From Muraenolepis orangiensis (lineage: Eukaryota; Chordata; Actinopteri; Gadiformes; Muraenolepididae): DNA of 64,000 nt. Shown here piece by piece: positions 29,551 to 38,895 of the stretch. Position numbers and translations under genes: made by a program. The notes beneath the pieces were generated by a model, which saw only the letters and a list, made by a program, of their open reading frames with translations, had not been told where the DNA came from and ran no database searches. The stretch's first letter is position 1. Each line of letters begins with the position of its first letter. The stretch lies in assembly GCA_027704905.1 (NCBI GenBank), contig JANIIK010000484.1, positions 218,001 through 282,000 of the forward strand, written 5' to 3'.

Positions 29551-29958
29551 TGTAGGAGCCAAATTGAGTGTTGTGTTGATTTTTACTCTTTTCTTTGCTG
29601 GTATTAGTGTGTGAGGAGTGAGTGTGCCACACAGGTAAAGGTCCACCCCCTCTAGAAGCTGATTGGGAGGAGGCCTTAAGAAACCGTGACACAGTTCCTG
29701 GGGGTGGCTGATTGGAGGCAACAGCTTCTTACGTCTGTGTCTTGCTCTGTATACTTATACATACTATACTATACTTCAATAGCCTGTATCTTATTATTTA
29801 AAGACTTATTTCATTTATTTTCATATAACATTGCTTGATGTTTAATCCAAGCCTGGAATAAAACTTCTCATCTTGAGTTCACACAACTTCAACCTCTGGA
29901 CATTCCCTTTTTGATGCATGGCAAGGACGGTCAGTAAAAGGAACCAGCATTCCCAATA
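29551..29958 (+). repeat. 3' LTR of BEL/Pao element 1
   Basis: TGTAGGAGCCAAATTGAG to GCATTCCCAATA, preceded by the purine-rich GGGGCCGGTA. It contains AATAAA and a TTCACACAACTTCAACCTCT stretch missing from the 5' LTR. Confidence 0.9.
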
Positions 29959-29989
29959 AGTCAGCAAAGAAGTGACAAAAGGTCACTCC

Positions 29990-30126
29990 AGGAGTAAAAC
30001 AAGGATTGATATACACACATGGAAAGAGTCGGCCCTAGAGCTCACCTTAGTGTCTAGTACTATAGCTCCATTATGCGATTGGACAGTACACCAAGAAGGA
30101 ACCATAGGTAGTGACCATTTCCCATG
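29990..30126 (+). pseudogene. Jockey-like LINE endonuclease scrap
   Basis: One frame reads TRIDIHTWKESALELT-like residues, then VSSTIAPLCDWTVHQEGTIG and SDHFP, the C-terminal block of a jockey-type endonuclease with its catalytic SDH. About 45 codons; truncated both sides. It is probably the same LINE family as at 13770-15027. Confidence 0.65.
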
Positions 30127-30440
30127 GTGATGGAAGGAAGATAAGGCTTATATCTCCTCCTCTTTCCACAGTGTTTCACTCCTGCCTTACATCCTGTATC
30201 TCGTCCTCATCAGCTCCTTGGGGATTTCAGGTCTGTCCTGTACCAACACATGCGGTCGAAGAGACAACAGCTGACTCTGTGTGTAAACAGGCTCCACCGA
30301 CGCCCTAATGTTGTGCGAAGGTGGAGACGCGGTGGAGTAAAGATGTCCTAAAGACGAGGAACACGACGACAACTTTCCACAGCATCGTGGACTTAATGCT
30401 AAACTATCTGACTGAAAACAAAATAACTAAAACCAAACAG

Positions 30441-30445
<5 letters not shown>
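30127..30445. other. No recognisable gene
   Basis: About 320 bp between the LINE scrap and a microsatellite; I see no domain or terminal repeat. Confidence 0.4.

Positions 30446-30482
<37 letters not shown>
30446..30482. repeat. (TA)n microsatellite
   Basis: About 18 uninterrupted TA dinucleotides. Confidence 0.95.
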
Positions 30483-30483
<1 letters not shown>

Positions 30484-30721
30484 CCAAAAATAAATTACTA
30501 AAAAGCAGGAAAAGGACAGAGAGCAACTGTTGCGCTGCCGCATCTGTCACGGCCGGGTGTAGGTGGGACCCAAAAGCAGGGAGAACAGACGTCAGATGGA
30601 ACAGGTGCTAATGTCGGATCCAAGGCAGAGGTACAGACAGGGCAAATCCAAAACGTGGTCAAGGCAGCAGAGGTCGGTAACAGGTAAGTCGAGGTTTGAG
30701 GCAGAGGTACAAAACGCGAGG

Positions 30722-31531
30722 AGGGTTGATTGGAGCGTTTGCGGGGACAGCGCTGACTGTGGCCCTGAATGACTGAAATTATGTGAAGCCCTAGAGCGAG
30801 ACCTTAAATGGGCATCAGTACGTCCGGCCACCTCGATCAATGTGTCCAAGTTATGGGGAAGGTCATGGGAGACCAATTCGTCCTTGACTGACTCGCATAG
30901 TCCACCGAAAAAGTCATCAAATAAGGCCTGCTGATCCCAGTCACAGGAGGCCGCCAACAAAATCTGAAATCTATTGCATAATCATAAGTAGAACGGGTAC
31001 CTTGTCGAAGGCGGAGTAATTCCCTCACTGCTTCTCTTCCAGAGAGAGAGCGATCGAACACTCTCCTCATCTCGTCCGAGAATTCCCTAAACGAGACACA
31101 ACAAGGCGAGTCTATGTCCCACATTGCTGTTCCCCATTCTCGGCCCTTCCAGAGAGTAGTGAGACGACATACGCCACCTTGGTACGTTCTGTGGGGAACA
31201 TGGAGATCTGCAGCTCCATGGCCAGAGAGCATTGAGACAGAAAGGACCGGCAGGTCCCAGGTTCCCCGTTGTAGGGTTGAGGTGTTGGTAGCCTGGGTTC
31301 ATGGCGAGGAGGTCCTGGGATAGCCGGAAGAGCTGGGGGAGCATGGTCGACCGGAGGTGGGGCAGCCGCGCCCCTCAGATCCCGTACCTCGGTCGTCAGA
31401 GATGCAAGGGACTCGGCAACGGCATTGAAACGGTGGTGAAGGGCTCCAATGTCCTGTTGGTGGGACCCGAGCAGGGCGCCCTGTTGCTTTATCGCAACTA
31501 ACATCCTTTTCAGCTCCGCTGGGTCCATCAT
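30722..31531 (-). pseudogene. gag, minus-strand chromovirus
   Basis: Starts MMDPAELKRMLVAIKQQGAL at 31531, followed by HQQDIGALHHRFNAVAESLA, then proline-rich PALPAIPGPPRHEPRLPTP, the capsid blocks SFLSQCSLAMELQISMFPTE and RTKVAYVVSLLSGRA, and, after frameshifts, SDEMRRVFDRSLSGREAVRE and DDFFGGLCESVKDELVSHDL. The end of the zinc knuckle is detectable at 30725-30765 as the reverse complement of the segment coding RCPRKR in the plus-strand copy. It matches Sushi-ichi/Jule-type chromovirus Gag. Multiple frameshifts. Confidence 0.85.
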
Positions 31532-31544
31532 GGCTGGATCATAC

Positions 31545-31998
31545 AGTCACGGCCAGGTGTAGGTGGGACCCAAAAGCAGGGAGAACAGACGTCAGATGGA
31601 ACAGGTGCTTTAATATCGGATCAAAGGCAGAGGTACAGACTGGGCAAATCCAAAACGTGGTCAAGGCAGCAGAGGTCGGTAACAGGTAAGTTGAGGGTTG
31701 AGGCAGAGGTACAAAATGCAAGTCAAAAAAGAGGTTGTTATCCAGGCGAGGGTCAGAACACGGCGGATCAATAGGCAGAACAACAATGAACTTGAGGTTG
31801 ATACGAACGTGAGGCTTTCTGAAAATCGGGGTGATGATCCAGCAATGAGTTAGACAACAGACACGGCTTAAATACACCTTGGTAATGACGTGCGATTGAC
31901 AACAGGTGAATTGAGTAGGAAACGGCTGACAGGGAAAAAACGGAGTGGCATCTTGGAACGGAGTCAAGACATCGCGGATCCAGGAAGCCAGCAGAGAT
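31545..31998 (-). repeat. 5' LTR of the minus-strand chromovirus (truncated start)
   Basis: Aligns with the LTR at 38896-39383 in reverse complement, from the CTGGCTTCCTGGATCCGCGATGTC segment through GGTCCCACCTACACC to GGCCGTGACT. Confidence 0.85.
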
Positions 31999-32544
31999 GT
32001 TGTGCCCCCGCGCTCTAATTGATCCCAGGTGTTTCCCATCATAATCAGGCCGGCTGAGGCCAATGAACACCTGGGATCTTCCCTACTTAAGGCTGTTGAA
32101 GACCGACGTCGGTGCTAGACCATTGCACACCTTACCGAGAACCATCCTGACGAAGACCGACATCGGAGCGAGACCGTTGGGAACCATCTGCCGAAGGGGG
32201 CGAGATCCATGAGGACCTACTGCCGAAGACCGACGTCGGGGGCAAGTTCACTGTGAACCATATGGCTCCCTTCTGCTCGAGTACCTTGGACTACTTGTCT
32301 CCAGCTCTGACTACGTCTCGTCCAACCTCCCCCCCCCGCCCCAAGGACCCTTTGTCTCTGCGTATCACCCTCTGGACCCTCTCCCCGAGTCGTCCACTCC
32401 ACGTAACCAATCCAACCCTACCCTGTTGTGTTTTTGTGTTTATTGGATTTCCAGTAAAGACATTATCTGTTGTTTTGAGTGTCCGTGTCTCTTCTTCTGG
32501 GTTCTCTGGCACATTTGGCTCGCCGGTCTCGTTGGGTCCTAACA
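31999..32544 (+). repeat. Probable solo LTR of another LTR element
   Basis: Starts TGTTGTGCCCCCGC after the truncated chromovirus LTR and ends GGTTGGGTCCTAACA-like (TCGTTGGGTCCTAACA). It contains a CTACTTAAGGC promoter-like motif, repeated GACCGACGTCGG / GACCGACATCGG units (32101-32240) and late T-rich sequence as in U5. No target duplication was found, so this is a tentative call. Confidence 0.5.
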
Positions 32545-32704
32545 AGGTCATGGAGAAAATGTATGTTTGACACAATTCCATTAATACACTGTTTGAATTT
32601 AGATGAAGTTGACGCTCAACTCCATTGTGTTCAGTACTTATATTGCGCTTGTTGTCTCATCTCTCTTCAAAAATCTGGGCTAACTAAACCTGCTATTACA
32701 TTGT
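32545..32704 (+). other. Non-coding sequence upstream of the tet exon remnant
   Basis: Short A/T-rich stretch; the expected upstream part of the tet exon is not recognisable here. Confidence 0.35.
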
Positions 32705-32805
32705 ATAATCGTTGTCATTCTCATCTGGGAGGGCATCCCTCGAAGTGTGGCCGACCACCTTGAGTTGAGCTCCACTTTGACCAGACGCTGCGCAATCAAC
32801 AATGA
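32705..32805 (+). pseudogene. tet-family methylcytosine dioxygenase, exon remnant 1
   Basis: The frame reads IIVVILIWEGIPRSVADHLE then LSSTLTRRCAINNE, matching the Cys-rich domain of vertebrate TET proteins at the conserved ILxWEGIPRS...L...RRCA..NE segment. About eight residues normally present between the leucine-rich part and RRC are missing, and the 5' half of the exon is not recognisable. It ends AAT GA followed by a consensus donor GTGAGT (32806), so the splice site is preserved. TET enzymes oxidise 5-methylcytosine in nuclear DNA. It reads in phase across the next intron into remnant 2. Confidence 0.8.
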
Positions 32806-32971
32806 GTGAGTACAACTAATCGACACTTGAACACACAAGAAACTCATACTTAATGCAAATATAATCAGAACATATCACAGAAGTTTTGTCACTGTCTCCA
32901 GGAGTTTGATTTCTTCTTCTTTTTAATATATAACCTAATAGATTTTAATAGACTTTTTATCTGTCATTCAG
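32806..32971 (+). other. Preserved tet intron
   Basis: GTGAGT donor, a pyrimidine-rich GACTTTTTATCTGTCATTCAG acceptor, 166 bp. Joining its exons gives NNERTCACQGLNP in a single frame, exactly as at the corresponding TET splice junction. Retention of an intron argues against a processed retrocopy. Confidence 0.8.
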
Positions 32972-33043
32972 GAGGACATGTGCCTGCCAAGGACTAAATC
33001 CTGAAGCCAGTGGAGCGTCCTTCTCATTTGGTTGTTCCTGCGT
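32972..33043 (+). pseudogene. tet-family exon remnant 2
   Basis: Encodes RTCACQGLNPEASGASFSFG followed by CSC, the strongly conserved start of the TET Cys-rich region (CxCQGL(D/N)P...GASFSFGCS). Immediately afterwards the sequence repeats GCGTCCTTCTCATTTG and then runs into a stop, so the rest of this exon and the following exon, which carries the Fe(II)-binding H-x-D motif in functional TETs, are missing from 33044-33299. The catalytic domain cannot be formed. Confidence 0.82.
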
Positions 33044-33299
33044 CCTTCTCATTTGTTTTTTCTGAAGAGCACACAATAGTAATGCCCTCAGACACTGAGC
33101 CTAACACCATGAATTACTACTTTACTTGCCATTATTGCGCGTGTATGTACATAGAGTTTAATTCTGCAAAGCGCTAGTATGCACATCATACAATCAATTC
33201 AAAGAAACAAAGACAAGTGTTTGTTTGTTCAGTATAGGGGTTTAAATACGCATTTCAAAGAAAGTCACTACTTCCCACTGCCTATTAATCCTTTTTCAG
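33044..33299 (+). other. Gap in the tet gene; intron-like sequence
   Basis: A/T-rich sequence in which I find no trace of the exon with the HxD metal-binding motif. It ends with a good acceptor, CCTATTAATCCTTTTTCAG at 33299. Confidence 0.45.
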
Positions 33300-33626
33300 G
33301 TGTGCACATTGACCAGAGAGGATAATCGGGGCAAGATACCCGAGGATGAGCAACTTCACGTCTTGCCTCTGTACAAGGCCTCCAGCATGGATGAATATGC
33401 TAGCGAGGAAGGCCAGCAGGAGAAAATCCAAAGTAGTGCCATTGAGGTCCTCAATGCCATTTCCGCATGCTCTCAGAACCCGCCAACTCCTGCCGGCAGA
33501 AGAAGCTGGAGGCCAAAACAAATGCAGCCAACAAAAACACCGGACTGGACATTAGTGCAGAGAACCTTCAGGCCAAGTCGAAGTCTGGCACTTATAAAAA
33601 CATCGCCCACAGCGCTGCTGGGCCAG
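33300..33626 (+). pseudogene. tet-family exon remnant 3 (tet3-like), frameshifted
   Basis: Begins right after a CAG acceptor with VCTLTREDNRGKIPEDEQLH, then VLPLYKASSMDEYASEEGQQ and IQSSAIEVLNA, the conserved TET block preceding the low-complexity insert. In the middle (about 33460) bases are lost: the first frame becomes nonsense while another frame continues with MLSEPANSCRQKKLEAK and NTGLDISAENLQAKSKSGTY. The two residues normally between NR and GKIP are also absent. The exon ends CCAG followed by a GTGAAA donor at 33627. The GKIPEDEQLHVLPLYK spelling is closest, from memory, to TET3. Phylogeny would be needed to separate tet2 from tet3. Confidence 0.85.
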
Positions 33627-34441
33627 GTGAAAATATTGTTTGTTTCATTTGATGTCGTGCCTAATGTGATTTCAATATGATTGAACTGAATCAGTCAATG
33701 GTTCGTCGTCTTTCCATTGCTGAAGGATATGCAAGCATATGTGAGAAATAAACAGGAATCATTTTACAACCCATCACAGCACCTTACTGGAAAGAGGCAT
33801 AAGCTCCAATGTGGACACTAAGGACAAGGTCTTTAAACGACCTTGAAAGGCCGTTTTGTTGTGCCACACATGGATTGTAGCTGGCGGAACCAGCTACAAT
33901 CACCTAGGTAGTACGACCAGCTAGGTAGTACAGACAGAGTCGGAGGCGAAAAAGGAGTTCAAAACCCGTAGGTATCTTTGTTGTCTCGGGTAGAAAACAG
34001 TGTGTATGGTGCACCAGGGAGTCATCTTATATGAGGTGTGAGCTTTCAACTGTGTGTGTGTAAATTACAGAAGTAATAATACCATGTGTAAAACGACTTA
34101 CGTGTGTACAATTTTAATCCAAAAGGGGGTATTGTATAATGTGCTGCGGGAAAAAGGCTGAAGTCCAAAACAAACATCGAGGGCAAAATCAAAATCCAAT
34201 GTAGCTAGTCTACTGTGACGGCGTGTCTTCCTGGGTGTAGTAACCCCAGGGGGACGCAAGGTGGAGGCAGAGGAGTGTGGCTGGAGAGGAGCACTCTCCT
34301 CTCTCCTGTGATGCTGGCGTCACAACAACATATTTATTTCAGATCTGCTTGATTCATGTAGGAATTTTTTAGGTTGTAATTCCGGAATAATCACATATAT
34401 ACAGTATGACGTAATCCTTGTGTTGCTTCTGTTTCTTCCAG
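33627..34441 (+). other. tet intron; no other gene seen
   Basis: Begins GTGAAA and ends TGTTTCTTCCAG. It contains a palindromic GATTGTAGCTGG...CCAGCTACAATC (33873-33902) and a GC-rich patch near 34215-34310 that may be the remains of another repeat. No coding sequence recognised. Confidence 0.5.
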
Positions 34442-34857
34442 GATCTATTCCAGGGGATATGGCAGCAGCAGGACAAGCGGGTCCATCGCCACCACGCCTT
34501 GGAGTCAACCCACAGCAGCACGCAAACATCCACTCCACATACCATGGATCCCCACACCCGGCCAGTTATCCAGGGTTCTCTATCCATTCGTGGTCCTTTC
34601 GGAGCACTTCGAAGGCAGGTGTCATGTACTCCACGCCAACACCAACTGGACCATACCCATCTCCACTTCATGTTCCCAACTCCTACAACTCTCCTTACAC
34701 AGGGTATCAGTGTAACGGAGGCATGGCCTTGGATAACTATCACCTTTATTATGCTTCGAACCCAAAGAACCTTGATGTATATTGGCAACAGAGGCCAGCG
34801 GTTTACCCAGGGCAGGAGTACGGTGTACATCAACGCTATCCATCCTATTTTTCATAA
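34442..34857 (+). pseudogene. tet-family exon remnant 4 (low-complexity insert region)
   Basis: Starts after a clean TTTCTTCCAG acceptor with SIPGDMAAAGQAGPSPPR, and encodes a Pro/Ser/Tyr-rich stretch: STYHGSPHPASYPGFS, VMYSTPTPTGPYPSPLHVPN, TGYQCNGGMALDNYHLYYAS and YGVHQRYPSYFS, then TAA at 34855-34857. This corresponds to the disordered insert that splits the TET double-stranded beta-helix and is closest, as far as I can judge, to fish Tet3. The stop lies in the target duplication of the LINE inserted immediately downstream (34866), and the C-terminal catalytic half of TET does not resume after 37976. The fragment is thus the 3' limit of the remnant gene here. Confidence 0.78.
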
Positions 34858-35284
34858 GACATCCATCCATCCATCCATCCATCTTCTCCCGCTTATCTGT
34901 AATCGGGTCGCGGAAGTAGCAGCTCCAGCAGGGGACTCCAAACTTCCCTCTCCCTGGCAACATGGACTAGCTCTGACTGGGGGATCCCGAAGCGTTCCCA
35001 GGCCAGTGTGGAGATTTAATCACCCCACCTGTACCTCGGTCTGCCCCGTGGTCTCTTCCCAGTTGGATGTGCCTGGAAAACCTCCCTCGGGAGGCGACCA
35101 GGAAGCATACTAGATGCCCGAACCACTGGCTCCTTTCTACGCGAAGGAGCAGCGGCTCTACTCCGAGTCTCTCACGAGTGACTGAGCTTCTCACCCTATC
35201 CCTCAGGGAGATACCAGCCACCCTCCTGAGGAAACTCATTTTGGCCGCTTGTATTCGCGATCTCGTCCTTTCGGTCATTTCCCA

Positions 35285-36966
35285 TTATTCATGGACATAG
35301 GTGAGGGGAGGAACGAAGACTGATCGATAGATCGAGAGCTTTGCCTTCTGACTCAGCTCTCTTTTGGTTACAACGGTGCACCAAAGTGCACCCAATACCG
35401 CTCCCGCTGCACCTATTCTCCTGTCAATCTCACGCTCCATCCTCCCCTCAATCGAGAACAAGGCCCCGAGATACTTGAACTCCTTCACTTGGGATAAGGA
35501 CTCCCTCCCTACTTGGAGTAGACAATCCACCGGTTTCTTGCTAAGAACCATGGCCTCAGATTTGGAGGTGTTGATCCTCATCCCAGCCGCTTCACATCCC
35601 GCTGCAAACCGATCCAGTGAGTGCTGAAGGTCACATACTGATGACGCAAACAGGACCACATCATCTGCAAACAGCAGCGATTCAATCCTGAGCCCACCAT
35701 ACTGAAACCCCTCCCCTCCATGACTACGCCTTGAAATCCTGTCCATGAAAATCACAAACAGGATGGGTGACAAAGCGCAGCCCTGGCGGAGGCCAACACC
35801 CACTGGGAACAGGCCTGACTTATTACCGAGAATCCGGACACAGCTCTTGCTTTGGGAGTACAGAGATTGGATGGCCCTCAACAGTGACCCCCGCACCCCA
35901 TACTCCCGCAGCACCCCCCACAGTATTTCCCGAGGGACCCGATCATATGCCTTCTCCAAATCCACAAAACACATGTAGACCGGATGGGCATACTCCCAAG
36001 CCCCCTCCAGGATCCTTGCAAGAGTGAAAAGCTGGTCCGTTGTTCCAGACCAGGGCGGAATCCGCATTGTTCCTCTTCAATCTGAGGTTCGACTATCGGC
36101 CGAACCCTCCTTTCCAGCACCTTGGAGTAGACTTTCCCAGGGAGGCTGAGTAATGTCATACCCCTGTAATTGGCACACACCCTCTGGTCACCCTTTTTGA
36201 ACAGGGGTACCACCACCCCCGTTTGCCACTTCTCAGGCACTGTCCCAGACTTCCACGCAATGTTGAAAAGACGTGTCATCCATGACAGCCCCTCAACACC
36301 CAGAGCCTTTAGCATTTCTGGACGGATCTCATCAACCCCTGGGGCTTTGCCACTGTGGAGATGTTTGACTACCGCAGTAACTTCCTGCAGGGAGATTGAT
36401 GTTTGCCGTTCTTCATCCTCCAGCTCTGTCTCTACCATTGAGGGTGTAGTTGGGTTAAGAAGTTCCTCAAAGTGTTCTTTCCACCACCCGATCACCTCCT
36501 CAGTTGAGGTCAGCAATGTCCCACCCTTACTGTACACAGCTTGGATGGACCCACGCTTCCCCCTCCTGAGGCGCCGGATTGTTTGCCAGAAATGCTTTGG
36601 TGCTGACTGAAAGTCCTTCTCCATGGCTTCTCCGAATTCCTCCCACACCAGCTGCTTTGCCTCCGCTACAGCCGAGGCTGCCGTCCTCTTGGCCTGTCGA
36701 TACCTCACAACTGAGTCCGGAGTCTCACAGGCTAACATAGCCCGGAAGGCCTCCTTCTTCAGCCGGACGGCTTCCCTGACCACCTGTGTCCACCACGAAG
36801 TCCGAGGGTTTCCGCCCCTTGAGGCACCAATGACCTTGAGCCCACAGCTCTCAACCGCAGCTTCGGCAATATAAGCTTTGAACAATGACCACTCAGCCTC
36901 CACAGAGATGCCCGAAAAATTCTGCCGGAGGTGGGAGTTGAAGGTTTCCCGGACAGGGGCATCCAC
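35285..36966 (-). pseudogene. RTE-like LINE linker and reverse transcriptase
   Basis: Two overlapping frames. The first (35878-36966) covers APVRETFNSHLRQNFSGISV, RGGNPRTSWWTQVVREAVRL, AEAKQLVWEEFGEAMEKDF, RRGKRGSIQAVYSKGGTLLT, HSGKAPGVDEIRPEMLKALG and NYRGMTLLSLPGKVYSKVLE up to EEQCGFRPG; a one-base change near 36045 then moves the reading to the second frame (35285-36067) with TDQLFTLARILEGAWEYAHP, FVDLEKAYDRVPREILWGV, VGLRQGCALSPILFVIFMD, LLFADDVVLFASSV and FKYLGALFSIEGRMEREIDR. All RT catalytic residues are present. The C-terminus continues in shifted frames to about 34967 (MSFLRRVAGISLRDRVRSSV). Confidence 0.9.
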
Positions 36967-37230
36967 CAGACGTTCCTAGTTCACCCGCACTACACGTTTG
37001 GGCTTACCAGGTCTGTCCAGAGGCTTCCCCCACCATCTTACCCAACTCACCACCAGATGGTAATCGGTTGACAGCTCTGCCCCTCTCTTCACCCGAGTGT
37101 CCAAAACATGCGGCCTCAGGCCAGATGACACGATAACAAAATTGATCATTGACCTTCGGTACTCTGGTACCATGTACACTTATGAGCATCCTTATGTTTG
37201 AACATGGTGTTTGTTATGGCCAATCCATGA

Positions 37231-37776
37231 CTAGCACAGAAATCCAATAACAAAACCCCACTCCCCATCATTACCCACGTGTGCGTTGAAGTCTCCCAGG
37301 AGGACTATAGAGTCCCCTTCAGGAGCCCCATACAGGACTCCATCCAGGGTGTGCAAGAAGGCGGGATATTCCGAACTGTTGTTTGGTGCATAGGCACAAA
37401 CAACAGTCAGAGTTTTCCCTCCCATGACCCTAAGGCGTAGGGAGGCGACCCTCTCGTCCACCGGGGTAAACTCCAACAAAGCGGCACTCAGCCGGGGACT
37501 TATGAGTATCCCCACACTCGCCCGGCACTTCCCACCCTGAGCAACTCCAGAGAAGGAAAGAGTCCAACCCCTATCCAGGAATTGAGTTCCAGAGCCAGTG
37601 CTGTGCGTAGAGGTAAGCCCCACCAGATCTAATTGGTAGCGCTTCACCTCCCGCACAAGCTCAGGCTCCTTCCCCCCCAGAGAGGTGACATTCCACGTCC
37701 CCAAAGCCAGTCTCTGTTGGCTGGGTTTGGTCCGTCGAGGCCCCCTGCCTTCACTGCCTCCTAACTGGCAGTGCAC
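37231..37776 (-). pseudogene. RTE-like LINE endonuclease N-terminal part
   Basis: The frame starts MHCQLGGSEGRGPRRTKPSQ, then LALGTWNVTSLGGKEPELVR (catalytic Asn of the APE fold), YQLDLVGLTSTHS where the catalytic Glu block (QET-type in other APE LINEs) reads TST, CRASVGILISPRLSAALLEF, TLTVVCAYAPNNSSEYPAF and VLLGDFNAHVGNDGEWG, where a small deletion shifts the frame. The remaining endonuclease blocks (MINFVIVSSGLRPHVLDTRV, WVRWWGKPLDRPGKPKRVVR) lie at 36976-37179. The absence of a visible glutamate block could be genuine to this family. Confidence 0.85.
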
Positions 37777-37976
37777 CCGACCCCAGCGGTTCTTCCCGTA
37801 GGTGGTGGGTCCGTGGGAGAATTTGCCACGTTGCTTTTTCGGGCTATGCCTGACCGGGCTCCGTGGCTAACCCGGCAACCAGGCGCTCGCTTACGGGCCT
37901 GGCTCCGGAAAGGGGCCCCGGGCTTCCTCCGGGCAGGGTATCCTCACTTCTACTTGTTTGTTTCATAAGACATCCA

Positions 37977-38759
37977 CTTGTAGATAAAATCTTGGCCAAA
38001 ATTAACACTGATTTTGTGATAGGCCTAACTATGTTTAATAGCTAATACTGTTCTATTTCATTTATACTGACCCGTGTACATGCAGGTCCAGTGTTTGTAT
38101 TAACATAGTCACCTGTGACCTGGGTGACCTATGCCCTTTGCCCCGGCACTAAAGGCCTGTTTACCCAGGAATCGACCTCTTGCCATCTTCTGGCGTAAGA
38201 TAAGCAGGTTCAGGAGTGTTGGCTTAATTGCTGGGAGTCTTGTTATCGTAAATGGATTGGAGCCACAAATTTGCCCTCCAAAGACTGCAATAAACACAGT
38301 GAATAAACGTTGGATCATCCAGCAACAGGTAATGGTCCTCGGCTACGCCGCTTGGGAGTGTGTTCACTTGGATGTGGCAATAGCAGTTTTCAAAAAGTGA
38401 TCAGTTTCGGTGGTAGTCACTGGTATAACCTTAGGTAACTAATTTATGTCTCGGGCTGGGACTCCATTCCGTAATTTGTTAGTGTTTTCGTTACTAGATG
38501 CAGGCGAGTTCCCTTTGCAAGAAAGAAGATTAAAGAAAAGATGGTTTAACTCCCTGTAAATTGTGTTTATAATGTAAAGAAGCCTTATTTTAGATGGTTG
38601 GGTTGTAACTCCCCTCTTTTTATATTATATTTTTATATATCTGCTATTGGCCTGAATTCATTATTCTACCTTAAATTAAGAATCCAAGTTTGTTTAGAAC
38701 TGACGCGGGCTGGAGGCACAATGCAAGCCAGCCCCTCAGTCTGGCAGCTTTAGAGCCCT
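37977..38759. other. No recognisable gene
   Basis: About 780 bp. A stretch with AATAAACACAGTGAATAAACG at 38290-38310 might belong to an old LTR, but I cannot assign it. A 89-codon plus frame (38131-38400) has no recognised domain. Confidence 0.4.
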
Positions 38760-38895
38760 GTAATGGAAAAATCATATGTTGTCCCTTCTATCACTCTCTG
38801 TTTATTGACCTCAGGGTTCTAGTACAGAATGCAAATGTAGTTCTCCCTATCACCCTATTGTCCTGAGTGGTCTTGTCTTGTTCTTATCCTGTTTG
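38760..38895 (+). repeat. Left arm of a ~140-bp dispersed inverted repeat
   Basis: Near-identical in reverse complement to 45001-45142 (about 95% by eye, with one ~7-bp indel near CCTATTGTCC). The chromovirus LTR begins exactly after its last bases CCTGTTTG. Confidence 0.85.

Larger units (their letters stand above)
16663..29958 (+). mobile_element. BEL/Pao element 1, split by two LINEs and a solo LTR
   Basis: Two direct LTRs (16663-17039 and 29551-29958) enclose gag, protease, RT, RNase H and integrase of BEL/Pao type. An L2 LINE (18817-22751, itself holding a solo LTR) sits between nucleocapsid and protease, and an RTE-like LINE (22922-25662) sits in the protease. Subtracting the inserts leaves about 6.6 kb, a normal BEL/Pao size. 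The LTRs differ by several substitutions and an indel, and the coding frames carry stops and shifts, so it is older than element 2. A target duplication was not resolved. Confidence 0.93.
30545..31998 (-). mobile_element. Internally deleted chromovirus (Ty3/gypsy), minus strand
   Basis: On the minus strand: 5' LTR (31998-31545), leader, gag (31531 to ~30722) and a 3' LTR fragment (about 30720-30545) ending GGCCGTGACA. All of protease-pol and the first part of the 3' LTR are deleted: the frame runs from the zinc-knuckle remnant straight into LTR-derived codons. The 5' LTR lacks its first ~36 bp, cut by the adjoining solo LTR. Same family as the plus-strand copy at 38896-44083. Confidence 0.88.
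34866..37960 (-). mobile_element. RTE-like LINE, near full length, minus strand
   Basis: A 16-bp duplication TTTCATAAGACATCCA flanks it (34850-34865, 37961-37976), the inner end overlapping the (CCAT)n tail. About 3.1 kb: a GC-rich 5' region (37790-37960), endonuclease, RT, short C-terminus and (GGAT)n 3' tail. It is the longest copy of the family in the window; frameshifts inactivate it. It landed at the end of the tet remnant exon. Confidence 0.92.

Noticed and set aside
31999..32544. A 5-bp target duplication around the probable solo LTR
   Set aside because: The left (AGAGA) and right (AGGTC) flanks do not match, so I could not confirm the boundaries; kept only as a tentative feature.
33300..33680. 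Processed (intronless) tet retrocopy
   Set aside because: Splice donors, acceptors and intron sequence are retained between the remnants, and no poly(A) tail or flanking duplication encloses the set.
32705..34857. A functional tet gene
   Set aside because: The iron-binding exon is missing, the first remnant has lost residues, remnant 3 is frameshifted and no catalytic C-terminus follows.
38131..38400. An 89-codon plus-strand frame as a host gene
   Set aside because: No recognisable domain and no supporting context.
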